A DNA stretch of 64,000 bases, from assembly GCA_964020155.1 (NCBI GenBank), contig OZ026549.1, forward strand, positions 552,633-616,632, in the 5' to 3' direction. Each line of letters begins with the position of its first letter. Position 1 is the first letter of the stretch. Made by a program: the position numbers and the translations under genes. Under the pieces are notes generated by a model. It was not told the DNA's origin. It saw nothing but the letters and a program-made list of their open reading frames with translations, and made no database searches. Source of the stretch: Chondrilla cf. caribensis (lineage: Eukaryota; Porifera; Demospongiae; Chondrillida; Chondrillidae). Below are positions 46,001 to 58,118 of the stretch, piece by piece.

Positions 46001-48191
46001 TGCGGTTGGCCTAAGATTTGTGAAAATAAAATCCGTAAATTAGGCATTCTCTTTGTTCTATCACATGACTGTGGCCAGCATTTTTCATTTTCACCGCAAA
46101 TTTTCATTTTGTAGCCATCCACGAAAATTTTCTCCTACGATAATTCCCCGCTATATGGTATACATACGTAGGAGTTAAAGGAGTTGTTTCACATTGTGGG
46201 GGCAAAGGTTCTACTTGTATATATCATGGACCAGTGTGGGTGAACAGGCAGCATGGCAATGATGTAGCACATGTTCGTGTTATGTCATGAAATGGAAACA
46301 TGGCAGCCTGTGACAACCAACCAACCAACCAACCTCCAACTGTAAGATTTGAACTTATGAACACTGAGTCTAACGATTAGTTATACAATTCGATTACCCT
46401 CTTTCCTTCTAATGTATTTGCAATACAGTGACTCACAAGGCATGTATACTTTGATTACTCACATGATTTTACTGTACTACAGTTAGTAGCATATGATGTA
46501 TGCTTTTTGCTCATTTATTTGATATGTTTTCATTTTGACTTCTGGTATGTTACGCTCGATATAATTTTATTATATAGATAATATTATAAGTATATAGCAT
46601 CCGTTACCATAGAAACAGTACTATTATACTGCAATTTTATAATATAAAAGCGTTAGCAATGGATGCTATACTGATTAAGACATGGACACTCGGGCAGTAT
46701 GACATATAAAAATACACTTGGTATTATATTTGTCATAATGCCCTCGTGCCCATGTCAAGTGTGGTGGCTGCCCCACAAGCTTTTGAACTCGAATTACTTG
46801 TTTCAATATTATTACACGATTTTTTTGTAATTTTGTTCAGTAAAGACTAGCACCGGGTTGTTGGACTTGAAATGAAGGTGTAATATTGCAATGTCGACTC
46901 AGTTAGTTGGGGCTTCCCCCTATCAACAGATCTTGTGAGATCCGCCCCCACTGCCCCCAATGGTTCCTACACATATGCTATCTAAGGTAAATGATGTTTA
47001 TTCAGATGATGTATTTGTGGCCTTATTTCAACAGTTTGTTAGTAATGATTACTGCAGCACATGTTGTCAGTTGAGTACAGTAACAGTAGATCCACTTCTG
47101 ATCTCAACATCTTCACTAGTGACATAGATACATTGCCTCCATGATATGAGAACATTATAACCTCTCCACTGATCACTCCACACTCAATCGATACACTACT
47201 CACCATTGGATAGGAACAGGTAGTGGTAGATACCAGCACAATTCCCTTCAAAATTCACAAAATTGTTGAAAGCTCTATCTTTTATGACTACAGTAGCAGT
47301 AGATGCATTTCTGATCTGATCATCTTCTCCACTAGTGCCAGGACGTCCATGATATGTGAACTCAGCCTCTCCACTGCTCACTCTACACTCAATCCTCCCA
47401 TCTCCACTATCATTGTTTGGTGGTTGTAGTTGTTGTTTGTCAGTGATGACTCTCTCATGGAGTATCAGTCTCCCATAACTGTGAACAACTTTACCACCTA
47501 AAGTACACAGTATGAAGTAGACCAGTGTATCACCATGGGTATGTACACACCGTACTAGTAATATGCACTTGCAAACACTGACCATTAACCTTCAGTTGAA
47601 ACTGTTGACTAGCTTCCCTGCCGTCAGCAGTGACATTACAGGTGTATGTCCCCCCATCACTTGTAGAGGTAATGTTGATGGCTATAATATTGTTGTTGAT
47701 CTTTCTCCCATCATATCCTGTTTGTTGACACGGTTCATTTGGACATGTCCAGTGATAGTTAGTCTGTAGTCCATGTGGTATTCCACTGATTCCACAAACT
47801 AGAATAAGAGTTGTTCCTAGTGGTAGAGTAGCTGTAGAGTTGAAGGTTGAATTGACTGTGTACCCATCAATCACCACATTAGGAGTAGTAGGAACTGTGG
47901 AGGGAGAGAATGAGTGAGAGTTGGAGAGAGTATTGTAAGGGGTGTACTTGTCTGAACAATGTTACAGGGCAGGTTACAAGTAGTAGTACAGTTTGTGATA
48001 ATTTGTGAATTTAAGCACTTCAAACTTCTAACATTTGTGAATACTCTCCCACACCTCACAGTCTACCATTGTCTGTCCTACAATATAATCCTCATACACA
48101 CACACTACATCTATTCCTCACCTGATTCTCCATTAGTGGTGAACACTCCACACACCAGTAGGACACTACAGACTATAGGTAAACTCCTCAT
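43042..48191 (-). CDS. R5: Ig/V-like/FN3-FN3 transmembrane receptor with expanded tyrosine-repeat tail
   Basis: About 849 residues, the largest unit. Exons: signal peptide 48191-48122, Ig 47894-47583, V-like 47497-47204, FN3-1 45762-45475, FN3-2 45375-45073, stalk 45005-44934, TM plus tail 44252-43042. The ectodomain matches its neighbours. The tail begins as type II (VYNDF, VHYSAV ITIM-like, LYDDV), then has eleven tandem 21-residue units each starting Y(D/E)(D/E)I, then a twelfth partial copy in which the tyrosine is cysteine (CDDVEL), and ends VVYAVPD...DSV. The frame is intact through all repeats. The TM-exon acceptor used by the other type II units (GGCAG) reads GGCAC here; an ACAG ten bases downstream restores the same phase. 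The V-like exon is shortest here (294 nt). The V-like/FN3-1 intron contains foldback elements and a relic V-like exon. Confidence 0.86.
43210..43902 (-). repeat. 11 x 63-bp coding repeat in the R5 tail
   Basis: Eleven consecutive in-frame 63-bp units (693 bp exactly) encode 21-residue modules Y(D/E)(D/E)IVTQPGVK followed by (S/I)T(G/E)(I/L)GPISAG. R4, R6, R7 and R8 each have one such module at the same place, so this is a lineage-specific amplification of one docking-site module. Units differ by a few substitutions (S/I, I/L, YDD/YED), so the array is not an exact assembly echo. The opposite strand is also open by repetition, but the - strand frame is the continuation of the receptor. Confidence 0.95.
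45950..46160. mobile_element. AT-rich inverted-repeat element in an R5 intron
   Basis: About 200 bp with imperfect inverted ends (GCAGAAAT.TTTGC on the left, GAAAATTTTCTCC and CGCTATATGG on the right), GCGGATTATGCGGTTGGCC near the left and GTGGCCAGCA on the right. A truncated relative sits in the same R6 intron (53512-53685). Confidence 0.55.
46593..46670. mobile_element. 78-bp foldback element
   Basis: Ends TATAGCATCCGTTACC and GCAATGGATGCTATA are near-perfect inverted repeats, in R5's V-like/FN3-1 intron. Confidence 0.65.
46679..46756. mobile_element. 78-bp interrupted palindrome
   Basis: GACATGGACACTCGGGCAGT... pairs with ...TGCCCTCGTGCCCATGTC: arms of about 26 bp with few mismatches and an AT-rich centre, eight bases from the preceding foldback. 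Confidence 0.65.
47075..47189 (-). pseudogene. Relic fragment of a V-like exon in R5
   Basis: About 115 bp similar to the middle of the V-like exon (matches to AGATCCACTTCTGATCT and to the region ending CACTCCACACTCAATC), lying immediately 3' in transcript sense of the intact R5 V-like exon. It lacks its own splice borders and has changed codons. Confidence 0.7.
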
Positions 48192-48788
48192 CTCACTCTA
48201 TCACTATACTGTTACCAGATGTACTGTCGGTAATAGACTGCCTTTTGTGAATCTAGACTCCCATTATTTACTGCTGGCTGTGTTGAGAAAGGTCATGAAT
48301 ATGACCACATATGTACTTCTATGGTTTAAGGATGTCAGGTGATGTTAACATGTACAGCTTCATGTGCTGTTTACCAGTAGATGTGTTTTGCAACAGGAGA
48401 AGTTGTAATGATTCCATGTACATCTTCCTTTCTTGAAGATCTGCCCACTATGGTTGAATGTTCTGGGTACCACCTATAGTAGCCTTTGGCTAATGGTTCC
48501 CCAGGTTAAATGAGAATACCTGATTCCTGATACCTGTTGTCTGTTCTATTTGTATCATGTCTATTTGGGGTGTATCCGATTTGTCACAAGTCCCGAGAGT
48601 GAGTAGACATATAGTATACACCTCAAAAAAGACACATTCAAATAGAGCAATCTTACTCCACCGCAACTAGAATCAGATGTACTGTCTGTACCAAACTGAG
48701 CTTTGTAGTTACCTAGCATGTGTACTGACCATATAATGTGAAAGGGAGCAATATTTTGATATTGATAATTGTTGGTCAATAGTGTATT

Positions 48789-48929
48789 GGGTGCTGTTTT
48801 GTGTCAAAATTAGTGTGTTTTCCCTGTTAGAGATATCTTAGCCTGATATCCATATCATAGACTGATCCGTATTAGGCTATGATAGATATAACAGGGAAAA
48901 CACAGCAATTTTGACACAAACAGCACCCC
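48789..48929. mobile_element. 141-bp foldback element, about 55-bp arms
   Basis: The left arm starts GGTGCTGTTTTGTGTCAAAA and includes GTGTTTTCCCTGTTA. The right arm is its near-exact reverse complement, ending TTGACACAAACAGCACC. Almost the whole element is stem. Confidence 0.82.
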
Positions 48930-49161
48930 ATAACAGTGTGGGTTGATATGCACTGATATGGGTTTATGCTTCATAAGTGCTGTGTGGTGTAAATATGTAC
49001 TATTAAAACCTTCCCTTGCTGTATACAAGTAGATATACATGGTTGTATGTGTAGCTCCAATGATTGAATATCTCCTTGTGATCCTGAGGATTCTGTCATA
49101 AATTATTGTACCTGATCATGAGGTGGTATAGCTGTTTGAATGTAATGTAATGTACCATATA

Positions 49162-49826
49162 CAGTAGGTGCCAAAATGAACTTTGCGTCTGTTCTGTCTA
49201 AATGTGGCTTTGTACTTTTTGCCTACGAAGTATAACAAAAACGGAACAAAACAGAACTTGCGAATAGACGGAGAGAACGGAATGTGTTGATTTAATCGTA
49301 TTCTATCAAAGGACAGAACGATTTAGCTAGATACTCAATTATGAAGATCTCGTCGCTTTAGTACCAAATAAAACTTCCACAAATGGATCGTCTAAACAGT
49401 GGAATGAAGAAAATGGTGTTTCTCGATCAATCGATCCAGTGAACTCGCATCTCTTGATAAATTTACATATGGCCTATCCCTGTTGTACAAATTCCTTCTT
49501 CTCTCAAAGGAACTTGGATAGTAGGTGATTTGATGCCATTTGAATAGCGAACTAAAATACTCTGCTTTCTTAATGGATATAGACTATGGTTGCCTCATCC
49601 CACGTCTCTCCGGAGTACATCGGACCTGAATGATACACAACAAAACGTACACACATCCATAAAGTAATTGTGTTAGTTAGTGTTGATCAACACCGTTCGT
49701 TTTCTGAGGAATAAAATGAAGCAAAATGGTACTAACGTACAGAAGAAAGATGAAAACGGAACAATCCATTCCAGCGTTTTATAGTCGTCTGTGCGAAACG
49801 GAACCCAAAGTTTTTGGTGCCTACCG
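49162..49826. mobile_element. 665-bp element with short TIRs and TA flanks
   Basis: Starts CAGTAGGTGCCAAAA and ends TTTTTGGTGCCTACCG; both ends are flanked by TA (49160-49161, 49827-49828). It interrupts sequence that is continuous in the other units (ATGT...CCAAAGCCACATCAGTGCA). No transposase frame inside, so a non-autonomous DNA transposon is likely. Confidence 0.82.
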
Positions 49827-50650
49827 TATGTCCAAAGCCACATCAGTGCAGGATGTGATTATTGTGTAACTACACACGGTCTCATACTAACAGAAGTTAT
49901 GTGGTAGTAGTATGTATTCTGCTGATTGCGCGTATGTTTGAAGCTTTTCCTATTTACATACATACCCTATGTATGTACGTATGTATGTATATGTTGTTAC
50001 TTACAAATCCTCATCCATCACCATCTCCATGCACTGTTGGCGGTTCTACCACTTTGCTGACCTGTTTCATTGGGTGCTAATTATGACAAAGCCATGGATA
50101 CGCATACCCACCACAGTATGTATTCCCCTTATTGGAGGTGTTGTGTAACTTTGTTGACCTGTTTACTACATTTCATTGGGTGCTAATTGTGAGGAAGCCA
50201 TGGATATCATGCATACCCACCACAGTATGTATTCCCCTCATTGGAGGTGTTGTGTAAGAGGTTAGTCTTACACAGACCTGGCTTACTTGGGTCTCAAGCT
50301 ATTTGAACATGCATGGTGTGTGGTCGTGGTCACTGAAAAGAGGAGAGATTTGCATGATTTGATGAAGTATGACATAGGGGTTATCACTGGGTGTAGGGTG
50401 GACCACCCAGCTAGTTGTATGTATGTAATATTTGGCAGTTCACTAGGGCATGCAAGTGTGTACGTATGCATGCACCATAATTATTATGGTCAATGGTATT
50501 TAGGTATAATCTGAATAAAATATGATTTTAATTGTTATTAAATGCTGTTCAATTGATGATGATGTTGCTAAAGTGTTGAAGTGAATATTTTGATATGAAT
50601 ACAGATGAGTACAAGTAGAAAACAGGAAATAATTGCATTGTAGCACATGT

Positions 50651-50681
<31 letters not shown>

Positions 50682-50703
50682 CACAAACACACACATACAC
50701 ACA
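50651..50703. repeat. CA-rich microsatellite downstream of R6
   Basis: Short CA/CGCA/CATA run about 80 bp from the R6 stop. Confidence 0.93.
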
Positions 50704-50781
50704 GCTGTTGATTGTAATAGTTAAGCATTACTATGATGTGCCAAGGTCACTCTGTGCTCGATAGTGGCTCCTAAGTCATTT

Positions 50782-53700
50782 CTAAACAGAATCAATTTCT
50801 TGTTCTTCATCAACTTTCTTCATTCCTTTCTTCTTGGACATGTCAGGTACAGCATAGACAACATTGCCAATTATTTTTGTCTCTTTGATCTTCGTTTTCT
50901 TTTTGATGTTGGCTGTGGTGTTGGGGTGAACAAGTTCTACGTCCTCACATCCCGCCGATATCGGTCCTATCCCTGTAATCTTCACTCCTGGTTGTGTCAC
51001 TATGTCATCATATTCTTGAGTCTCCTGATCAAATTGGAGTTCCATTGTTGGTTTGTTGACGTCGTCATACAAATGTCCTACTTTGTCTTCCACTATACCC
51101 TCATCTTCATCCTCATCTTCATCCTCATCTTCATCTCTGGATGGTTCTCCAACAGCACTGTAGTACACAGTGACAGGTTTGGTGTCTTCCAGTGTATTGT
51201 AGTGGTCCACGTCATTGTAAACCTGTACTGTATGTGATTTGTTCTTAGCTCTCTTCTTGTGTTTGATCAAAATCACCACAACTATTATCACCAGGATCAT
51301 CAGGATGAGTACAATGATTGCAGCTACCACTACACCTGCTATTTCTGGTAGTAGAGGATCTGTAGGGTCTGCCAATTGAAGAGTGTGATAGTGTTATAAT
51401 ATTTTATAATGTATGTATAGTGTATCTGAAGGATCAGTATACACATGGTTAGTATATTTTGTGTTTGTAAAATGTTTTGTAGTGTTTAAACCTACCTTCT
51501 GTATGGAGCATGGCCCTATTGCAAGACTGTACTAAGTCAGTGAGTTCATGTGAGTTATGTGTATCATGAAGTTGACAATGACAAATCTAGATGTAGTTTG
51601 TGGTCAATCCATGTGTGTTAGGTTTGTAGGTGGTATTGTACAGATGTGGACTCCATCGATAAGGGCAAGGTAAGGGATAAGGGCTCCATTTAGGATGGAG
51701 GGCCCCCACATCCCTGGCTCTGATTATGCTCCACTGTGTAAGATGTAGAGATCTATAATAATATCATTGAATGTAATGTCCCCCAGCTCTTTTTAGGATT
51801 TAAATTTGATTATTCTTTCAAATAAATCTCTGGGAACATGCAGACTTATAGTTGGTTTTGTAGGAACCTGAACATGTCCAATAAGTTTAGCATTGATCTT
51901 ATGAAAACAGTGCCACCTCCATTATCAGAACTGGTTGATCTAAACACCCAATTATCCGAATGACCTGAAAATTGCATCAATCATTTCAATAATTGTCTTA
52001 TGTATGAATGGCTTTCCAGAGCTAACTTGATCTAGTGAAAATTGGGCATCTGAAGTAAGTCGTGAGCAAGTAATAGCTATTCTTTCTTATTATATAGTAT
52101 TTCTTTCATTCAAGGGCCCGTTTATATTTTTTAAATTAATGCTTATGGTGTATCTTGTGATAATTAATAAGTTAACATGAAGATGTAATTCTTCATTATA
52201 CATATGACTTAAGTTATCCCAACATTTCACCCCTTGGAACACTTTCCAAAAATCTTATGTCCTGAGGTGTTTAGATAACTGAGGTTGTACTCTACATAGG
52301 TTTACACTGTATGTTTGATAAGACAATTGGTCCATTGTAGTGTTACAGTGCTGAGTAGCCATGTGTATTATCTTGGCTTGTGGTAATACCTGTAGATTGT
52401 GCTTTTGATGTAGATATACATGTATTACTGTGTGTTGGTGTGGTACATACCTTCAGTTGGCATGCTGGTCATAGGTAATGGAGTGCTGGTTGGAGGGGAT
52501 AGTGTAGGTGTTCCTGTTGACTCTAATCGATGAAGGTATTATATGAATTAGTATAGACAACACTCTAAACACCTCCAACTCTAACTCACTTGTACTCTCC
52601 ACTGTTGGGTTGTGTACATATCTTGTTATAGGTTGACTTCCTCCCCCACCTCCAGCTGAATTGGCAGCTACCACTCTGATGTTGTTGTAGGTCTGTCCTC
52701 TCTCTAGTCCAGTTAAGTTGTAGTAGTTGGTGTTGTTTGTAGTGTTGATCTCTTGTTGTGTTCCATCTTGTGTAGTGTATTTGATGATGTAATGTCGTAT
52801 GTCTCCATTAGGTTCTCTAGGTGGTATCCAGTTTAGTTCAATCCCATCATCAAACACTCTAGTTCTAGTGAGGTGTCTTGGAGGAGATGGATCTGTGTAG
52901 GATGTACATGTATGAGATGTTGTAGTCATTTATCCACTGATTAGTGATGTGTGCACACTGCTTATGTGCCCAATTAAGTGACCATTGCATCAACTCACTT
53001 TTTTCCATTGTAGTAACCTCCATGACAGCTGGTGACTGACTCGTTCTTCTATCATCACTTCCACCAAGTCCCCATGCTGTGATCCTGTACTTAGCACCAG
53101 GTACTAGTGAGGAGAATGTTCTTGATGTACTGGTCTTACGATTATTCTCATACTCTCCTACTGCTGGTACTCCAAGGATCAGTCTGTGATATCCAATGAT
53201 AATTCTAGCAATACCACTAGTTATGTTACCAATGTTCACCTTGATACTGGTATCAGTACTGGTTGTATCAGTTATAGAGACATCAGGGAGGGTACCTAAT
53301 AAGCATGGAGCATATGAATGTTAGGTATTGTTATGTAGTAGCATTGGTTTGACATTTCAGATGTGAAGAATGATGTTTTCCTCCATATTGCCTGTTTTAA
53401 TAACTGCTACAGTTAACGTATGACTGTACACTGAATACTATATATATATATACATCTGATGCATGAAGCAAGTGCAGTATTATTGACCATACCCATTTGA
53501 TAATACCTTATAGCAGAAATTTTTGAGGGACAAAATTATGCGGATTTTGTGGTTGGCCTAACATCCGCTAAAATAAAATCCGCGAATTAGGCGTTCTCGT
53601 TGTTCTATCACATGACTGTGGCCAGCATCTGCGAATTTTAATTTCTGTAGCCATCCACGAAAATTGTTTTCTGTGAAACCTAACCCTAACTCCACCCACT

Positions 53701-54827
53701 ACTCACCATTGGATAGGAACAGGTAGTGGTAGATACCAGCACAACTCCCTTCAAAATTCACAAAATTGTTGAAAGCTCTATCTCTTATGACTACAGTAGG
53801 AGTAGATCCTCTTCCGATCTGATGAACATCTCCACTAGTGCCACCTGCTTCAGGGCGCCCATGGTAATCGAACCCAGCCCCTCCACTGCTATTTGTACAC
53901 TTAATCCTCCCATCTCCACTATCATTGTTTGGTGGTTGTAGTTGTTGTTTGTCAGTGATGACTCTCTCATTGAATATCAGTCTCCCATAACTGTGAACAA
54001 CTTGCCCACCTAAAGTACACAGTATGAAGTAGACCAGTGTATCACCATGGGTATGTACACACTGTACTAGTAATATGCACTTGCAAACACTGACCATTAA
54101 CATTCAGTTGAAACTGTTGACTATCTTCCCTTCCTTGAGCAGTGACATTACAGGTGTATGTCCCTTCATCACTTGTAGATGTTATGTTGATGGCTATAAT
54201 ATTGTTGTCGATCTTTCTCCCATCATATCCTGTTTGTTGACACGGTCCATTTGGACATGTCCAGTGATAGTTAGTCTGTAGTCCATGTGGTATTCCACTG
54301 ATTCTACAAACTAGAATAAGAGTTGTTCCTAGTGGTAGAGTATCTGCAGAGTTTAAGGTTGAACTGCCTGTGTATCCATCAATCACCACATTAGGAGTAG
54401 TAGAATCTGTGGAGGGAGAGAAGGTGTATGAAGGGGTGTACATTCCTAAAGAATGTTACAGGACCTGATATTGTAGTTTGTGATATGTTTGATTATATCC
54501 CTCCTCTCACCCTCACAACCAGTCCTCCTCTCTCCCTCACAACCAGTCCTCCTCTCCCTCACAACTAGTCCTCCTCTCACCCTCACAACCAGTCCTCCCC
54601 TCACCCTCACAACCAGTCCTTCTCTCCCTCACAACCAGTCCTCCCCTAACCCTCACAACCACTTCTCTCCTCACACTTACCACTCTCCCACACCTCACAG
54701 TCTACCATTCTCTGTCCACAGTATAATCCTCACACACACACTACATCTGTTCCTCACCTGATTCCCCATTAGTGGTGAACACTCCACACACCAGTAGGAC
54801 ACTACAGACTATAGGTAAACTCCTCAT
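50782..54827 (-). CDS. R6: Ig/V-like/FN3-FN3 transmembrane receptor, tail type II
   Basis: About 647 residues. Exons: signal peptide 54827-54758, Ig 54406-54095, V-like 54009-53707, FN3-1 53295-52999, FN3-2 52892-52590, stalk 52522-52451, TM plus tail 51368-50782. The tail has VYNDV, HYNTL, VYYSAV (ITIM-like), a long Asp-Glu alternation (about 14 residues), LYDDV, EYDDI, one VTQPGVK...GPISAG unit, then CEDVEL in place of the YEDVEL of R4, VVYAVPD and a C-terminal DSV. The FN3-1 loop after GEY is ENNRKTSTS, different in sequence and length from every neighbour. The V-like/FN3-1 intron carries a relic inverted-repeat element shared with R5. Confidence 0.87.
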
Positions 54828-55691
54828 CTCACACTACTACTATACTGGTATCAGATGTACTCTCTGTACTAGACTACCTTTGTGAATCTAGACTCCCATT
54901 ATGTACTGCTGGCTGTAATGAGAAAGGTCATAAATATGACCAGATACGCACTTGTATGGTTTATGCATGTCAGGTGATGTGAACATGTATGTAGTCATAG
55001 TCATGTGCTGTTTACCAGTAGATGTGTTTGGCAACAGGAGCAGTTGTAATGATTCCATGTACATCTTTCTTTCTTGAAGATCTCCCTACTATGGTTGAAT
55101 GTTCTGAGTGTCACTTATAGTAGCCCTTGGCTAACGGTTCCCCATGTTAAATGAGAATACCTGATTCCTGATACCTGTTGTCTGTTCTATTTGTATCATG
55201 TCAATTTGGGGTGTATCCGATTTGTCACAAGTCCCGAGAGTGAGTAGACAAATCGCATACACCTCAAAATATGCATAATACAAATAAATCCTCATCTCAC
55301 TCCATCATTACTAGAATCAGATGTACTGTCTGTACCAGACTGAGCTCTACGTAGTTAGTGTGTACTGACCATATAATGTGAAAGGGAGCAATATTTTGAT
55401 ATCGATAATTGTTGTTTCCAATTGTGTGGATTGATATGCATTGATATGGGTTTATGGCTTCATATGTGCTGTGTACATGTGGTGTAAATACGTACAATTG
55501 ACAACTTCACTGCTGTGTACTAGTAGATATGTATGGTTTCATGTACAGTTGCAATGAATATAATAATGATTTTATCTATCTTAGGATACTATTATAATGT
55601 ATTGTATCTGATGTTGTATAACTGTTTGAATGTGATGTCATGTACCTATTATGTCCAAGCCACATCAGTGCAACATGTTAATGTGATTATT

Positions 55692-55934
55692 AAGGCAAAA
55701 TGATGAAGATTCTTCGAGCCCAAACGTAGCAGAAATTATTATTGTTTATAGCACATAGGACATTTTGACCACGAAGGCCTTCGTCAGCTGTGAAACTGAT
55801 ATAATGTGTGGAAAATAACAAAATGGACTGAAAATATACTGAATGATGAGGTTGAGTGAAATGAAAGGTGAAGTGAAAGGTGATCAATCAATTCGCCTTA
55901 ATAAATCCACGTAACAATGAGCCTCTACAATATA
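55692..55934. mobile_element. 243-bp insertion with 12-bp target duplication
   Basis: Flanked by AATGTGATTATT at 55680-55691 and 55935-55946. The paralogous spacers (around 41940 and 62697) have a single copy of that sequence, an empty site. The insert has partly inverted ends (TTAAGGCAAAATGAT / ATCAATTCGCCTTAA), and its - strand includes TADEGLRGQNVL, resembling a motif often seen near the 3' ends of invertebrate retroelements (memory-based, low certainty). Confidence 0.75.
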
Positions 55935-57978
55935 AATGTGATTATTGTGTAACTACACACTGTCTCATACTAACAGATGTTATGTGGTAGTAGTAGGTAT
56001 TCTGCTTATTAAATGTATGTTTAAAGCATTTCCTATTTACATACATACCTTATGTACGTACGTATGTATGTATATGCTTTTACTAGCAAATGCTCATCCA
56101 TCACCATCTCTTTGCACTGTTGGCAGTTTTACAACTTCCTTGACCTGTTTACTACATTTCATTGGGTACTAATTGTGATGAAGCCATGTATACACATACC
56201 CACCACAGTATGTATTCCCCTCATTGGAGGTGTTGTGTAAGAGGTTAGTCTTACACAGACCTGGCTTACTTGGGTCTCAATGTTATTTATGTCCTGCTAA
56301 TAAATGAAGTTAACATGACTGGATGAGGTAGGCGTGCTTAGAGTTGCTGAGGTTATGCTATTATTCCCAGCGAATCAACTAAATATACGCTTTGTTCCCA
56401 GTTGATTGAAATGGCGTGTTTATGTACAGATTATTGAAGACTAGGAGCATTGGGAACTATGTAGGCACGAGCATATCATGATGGTAGAGTGTAGTACATG
56501 TAAAACACTCATTACTGTAACTAATAAAATATCTGTAACTATAACTAAAATATTTGCATTTTAAAGTGAAAACTGTAACTAAAACTAAAATCTATGAGTT
56601 AGCCACATACTATAACTAAAACTATAATTCTATTTTCTGTCATCATTCAATTAACTATAACTATTACTAAAATAGGTTTTGCTAACTAAAACAACACTAT
56701 TATGTGGTAGTAGTATGTATTCTGCCTATGGCATGTAAGCATTTCCTGTATGTATGTATATGCTTTTACTTGCAAATCTTCTTCCATCACCATCGCTTTG
56801 TACTGTTGGTAGTTCTACCACTTTGTTGACCTGTTTACTACATTTCATTGGGTGCCAATTATGACAAAGCCATGGATACACATACCCACCACAGTATGTA
56901 TTCCTCTCATTGGAGGTGTTGTGCAAGAGTCTTACACAGACCTGGCTTACTTGGGTCTCAATGTCATTTATATCCTATAAATGAAGTTAACATGACTGGA
57001 TGGGGTAGGCGTGCTTAGAGTTGCTGAGGGTGTGCTATTGTTCCCAGTGAATTGTCCTAATATACACACCGAAGCATAGAGCTTAAACTAGGTTGGGTTA
57101 TGTGTAGTACTGGCCCTCGGGTGCATAGCAAGGGTTGGTGCTTAGTGCTAATTGTGCAGCGAGATAATATCTATAACAATGAGGGCTGGACGCCTCTTAC
57201 TTTCATCAGGCAGTACTATAGTAGCCACGTGGGTTGTTCACATCATTCTCTGCAGAGATCCCAGCCTAAGCAGACACTTCCTCACAAGCTTGACTTAGTA
57301 GTTGCATAAAATATAGTAATTCTCAATTATCGAGCTAATTATAATATGATCGAGATACTATTTATTGTACCCCTTCCCAGCCCTGCACTTCATACCAAGG
57401 CTAACCTCAATACAGAGGTGGACTATATATAGGCAGGGTGCTATTTCTATACGGTAGATGTATTAGATGCTAAATACTAGTAGTGGTCGCGAGGATTAGG
57501 TTATGGTTCACGTTTTAAGATGTTAAAGCTATTTGAACATGCATGGTGTGTGGTCGTGGTCACTGAGAAGAGGAGAGATTTGCATGATTTGATGAAGTGT
57601 GACATAGGGGTTATCACTGGGTGTAGGGTGGGCCATCCAGCTAGTTGTATGTATGTAATATTTGGCAGTTCACTAGGGCATGCAAGTGTGTACGTATGTA
57701 TGCACCATATGGTCAATGGTATTTACGTAGGTATAATCTGAATAAAATTTGATTTTAATTGTTATTAAATGCTGTTCAATTGATGATGATGTTGCTGAAG
57801 TGTTGAAGTGAATATTATGATACCAATACAGATGAGTACAAGTAATATTTGGCAGTTCAGTTGCAAGTGTGTACATATGCATGACAGGAAATAATTGCAT
57901 TGGAGCACATGTATCCACGCACATCCACATACACACGCACAAACATGCACATGCACACACACATATGCTTAAACAATG

Positions 57979-57979
<1 letters not shown>

Positions 57980-58031
<52 letters not shown>
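57980..58031. repeat. (CA)n microsatellite downstream of R7
   Basis: CA run about 90 bp from the R7 stop. Confidence 0.95.
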
Positions 58032-58037
<6 letters not shown>

Positions 58038-58118
58038 ACAGCTGTTGTTTGTAATAGTTAAGGATTACTATGATGTGCAAAGGTCACTCTGTGCTCGATA
58101 GTGGCTCCTAAGTCAGTT

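Larger units (their letters stand above)
48192..50781. other. R5-R6 intergenic region
   Basis: Conserved upstream sequence of R5 (48240-48780), two inverted-repeat elements (48789-48929 and 49162-49826), the type II conserved block in one and a half copies (49855-50480) and a CA/CGCA tract (50651-50703) near the R6 stop. No intact gene. Confidence 0.75.
54828..58118. other. R6-R7 intergenic region
   Basis: Conserved R6 upstream sequence (54890-55420), an insertion with target duplication (55692-55934), the type II conserved block (55945-56280), an interrupting insertion of about 1.25 kb (56281-57526) with a second copy of part of the block (56700-56950), the rest of the block (57527-57740) and a CA tract (57980-58031). 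57050-57520 shows no recognisable gene or RNA. Confidence 0.7.

Noticed and set aside
57100..57310. Possible small RNA or short gene between R6 and R7
   Set aside because: No match to tRNA, snRNA or 5S features that I know; the 69-codon frame has no homologue in the other spacers.
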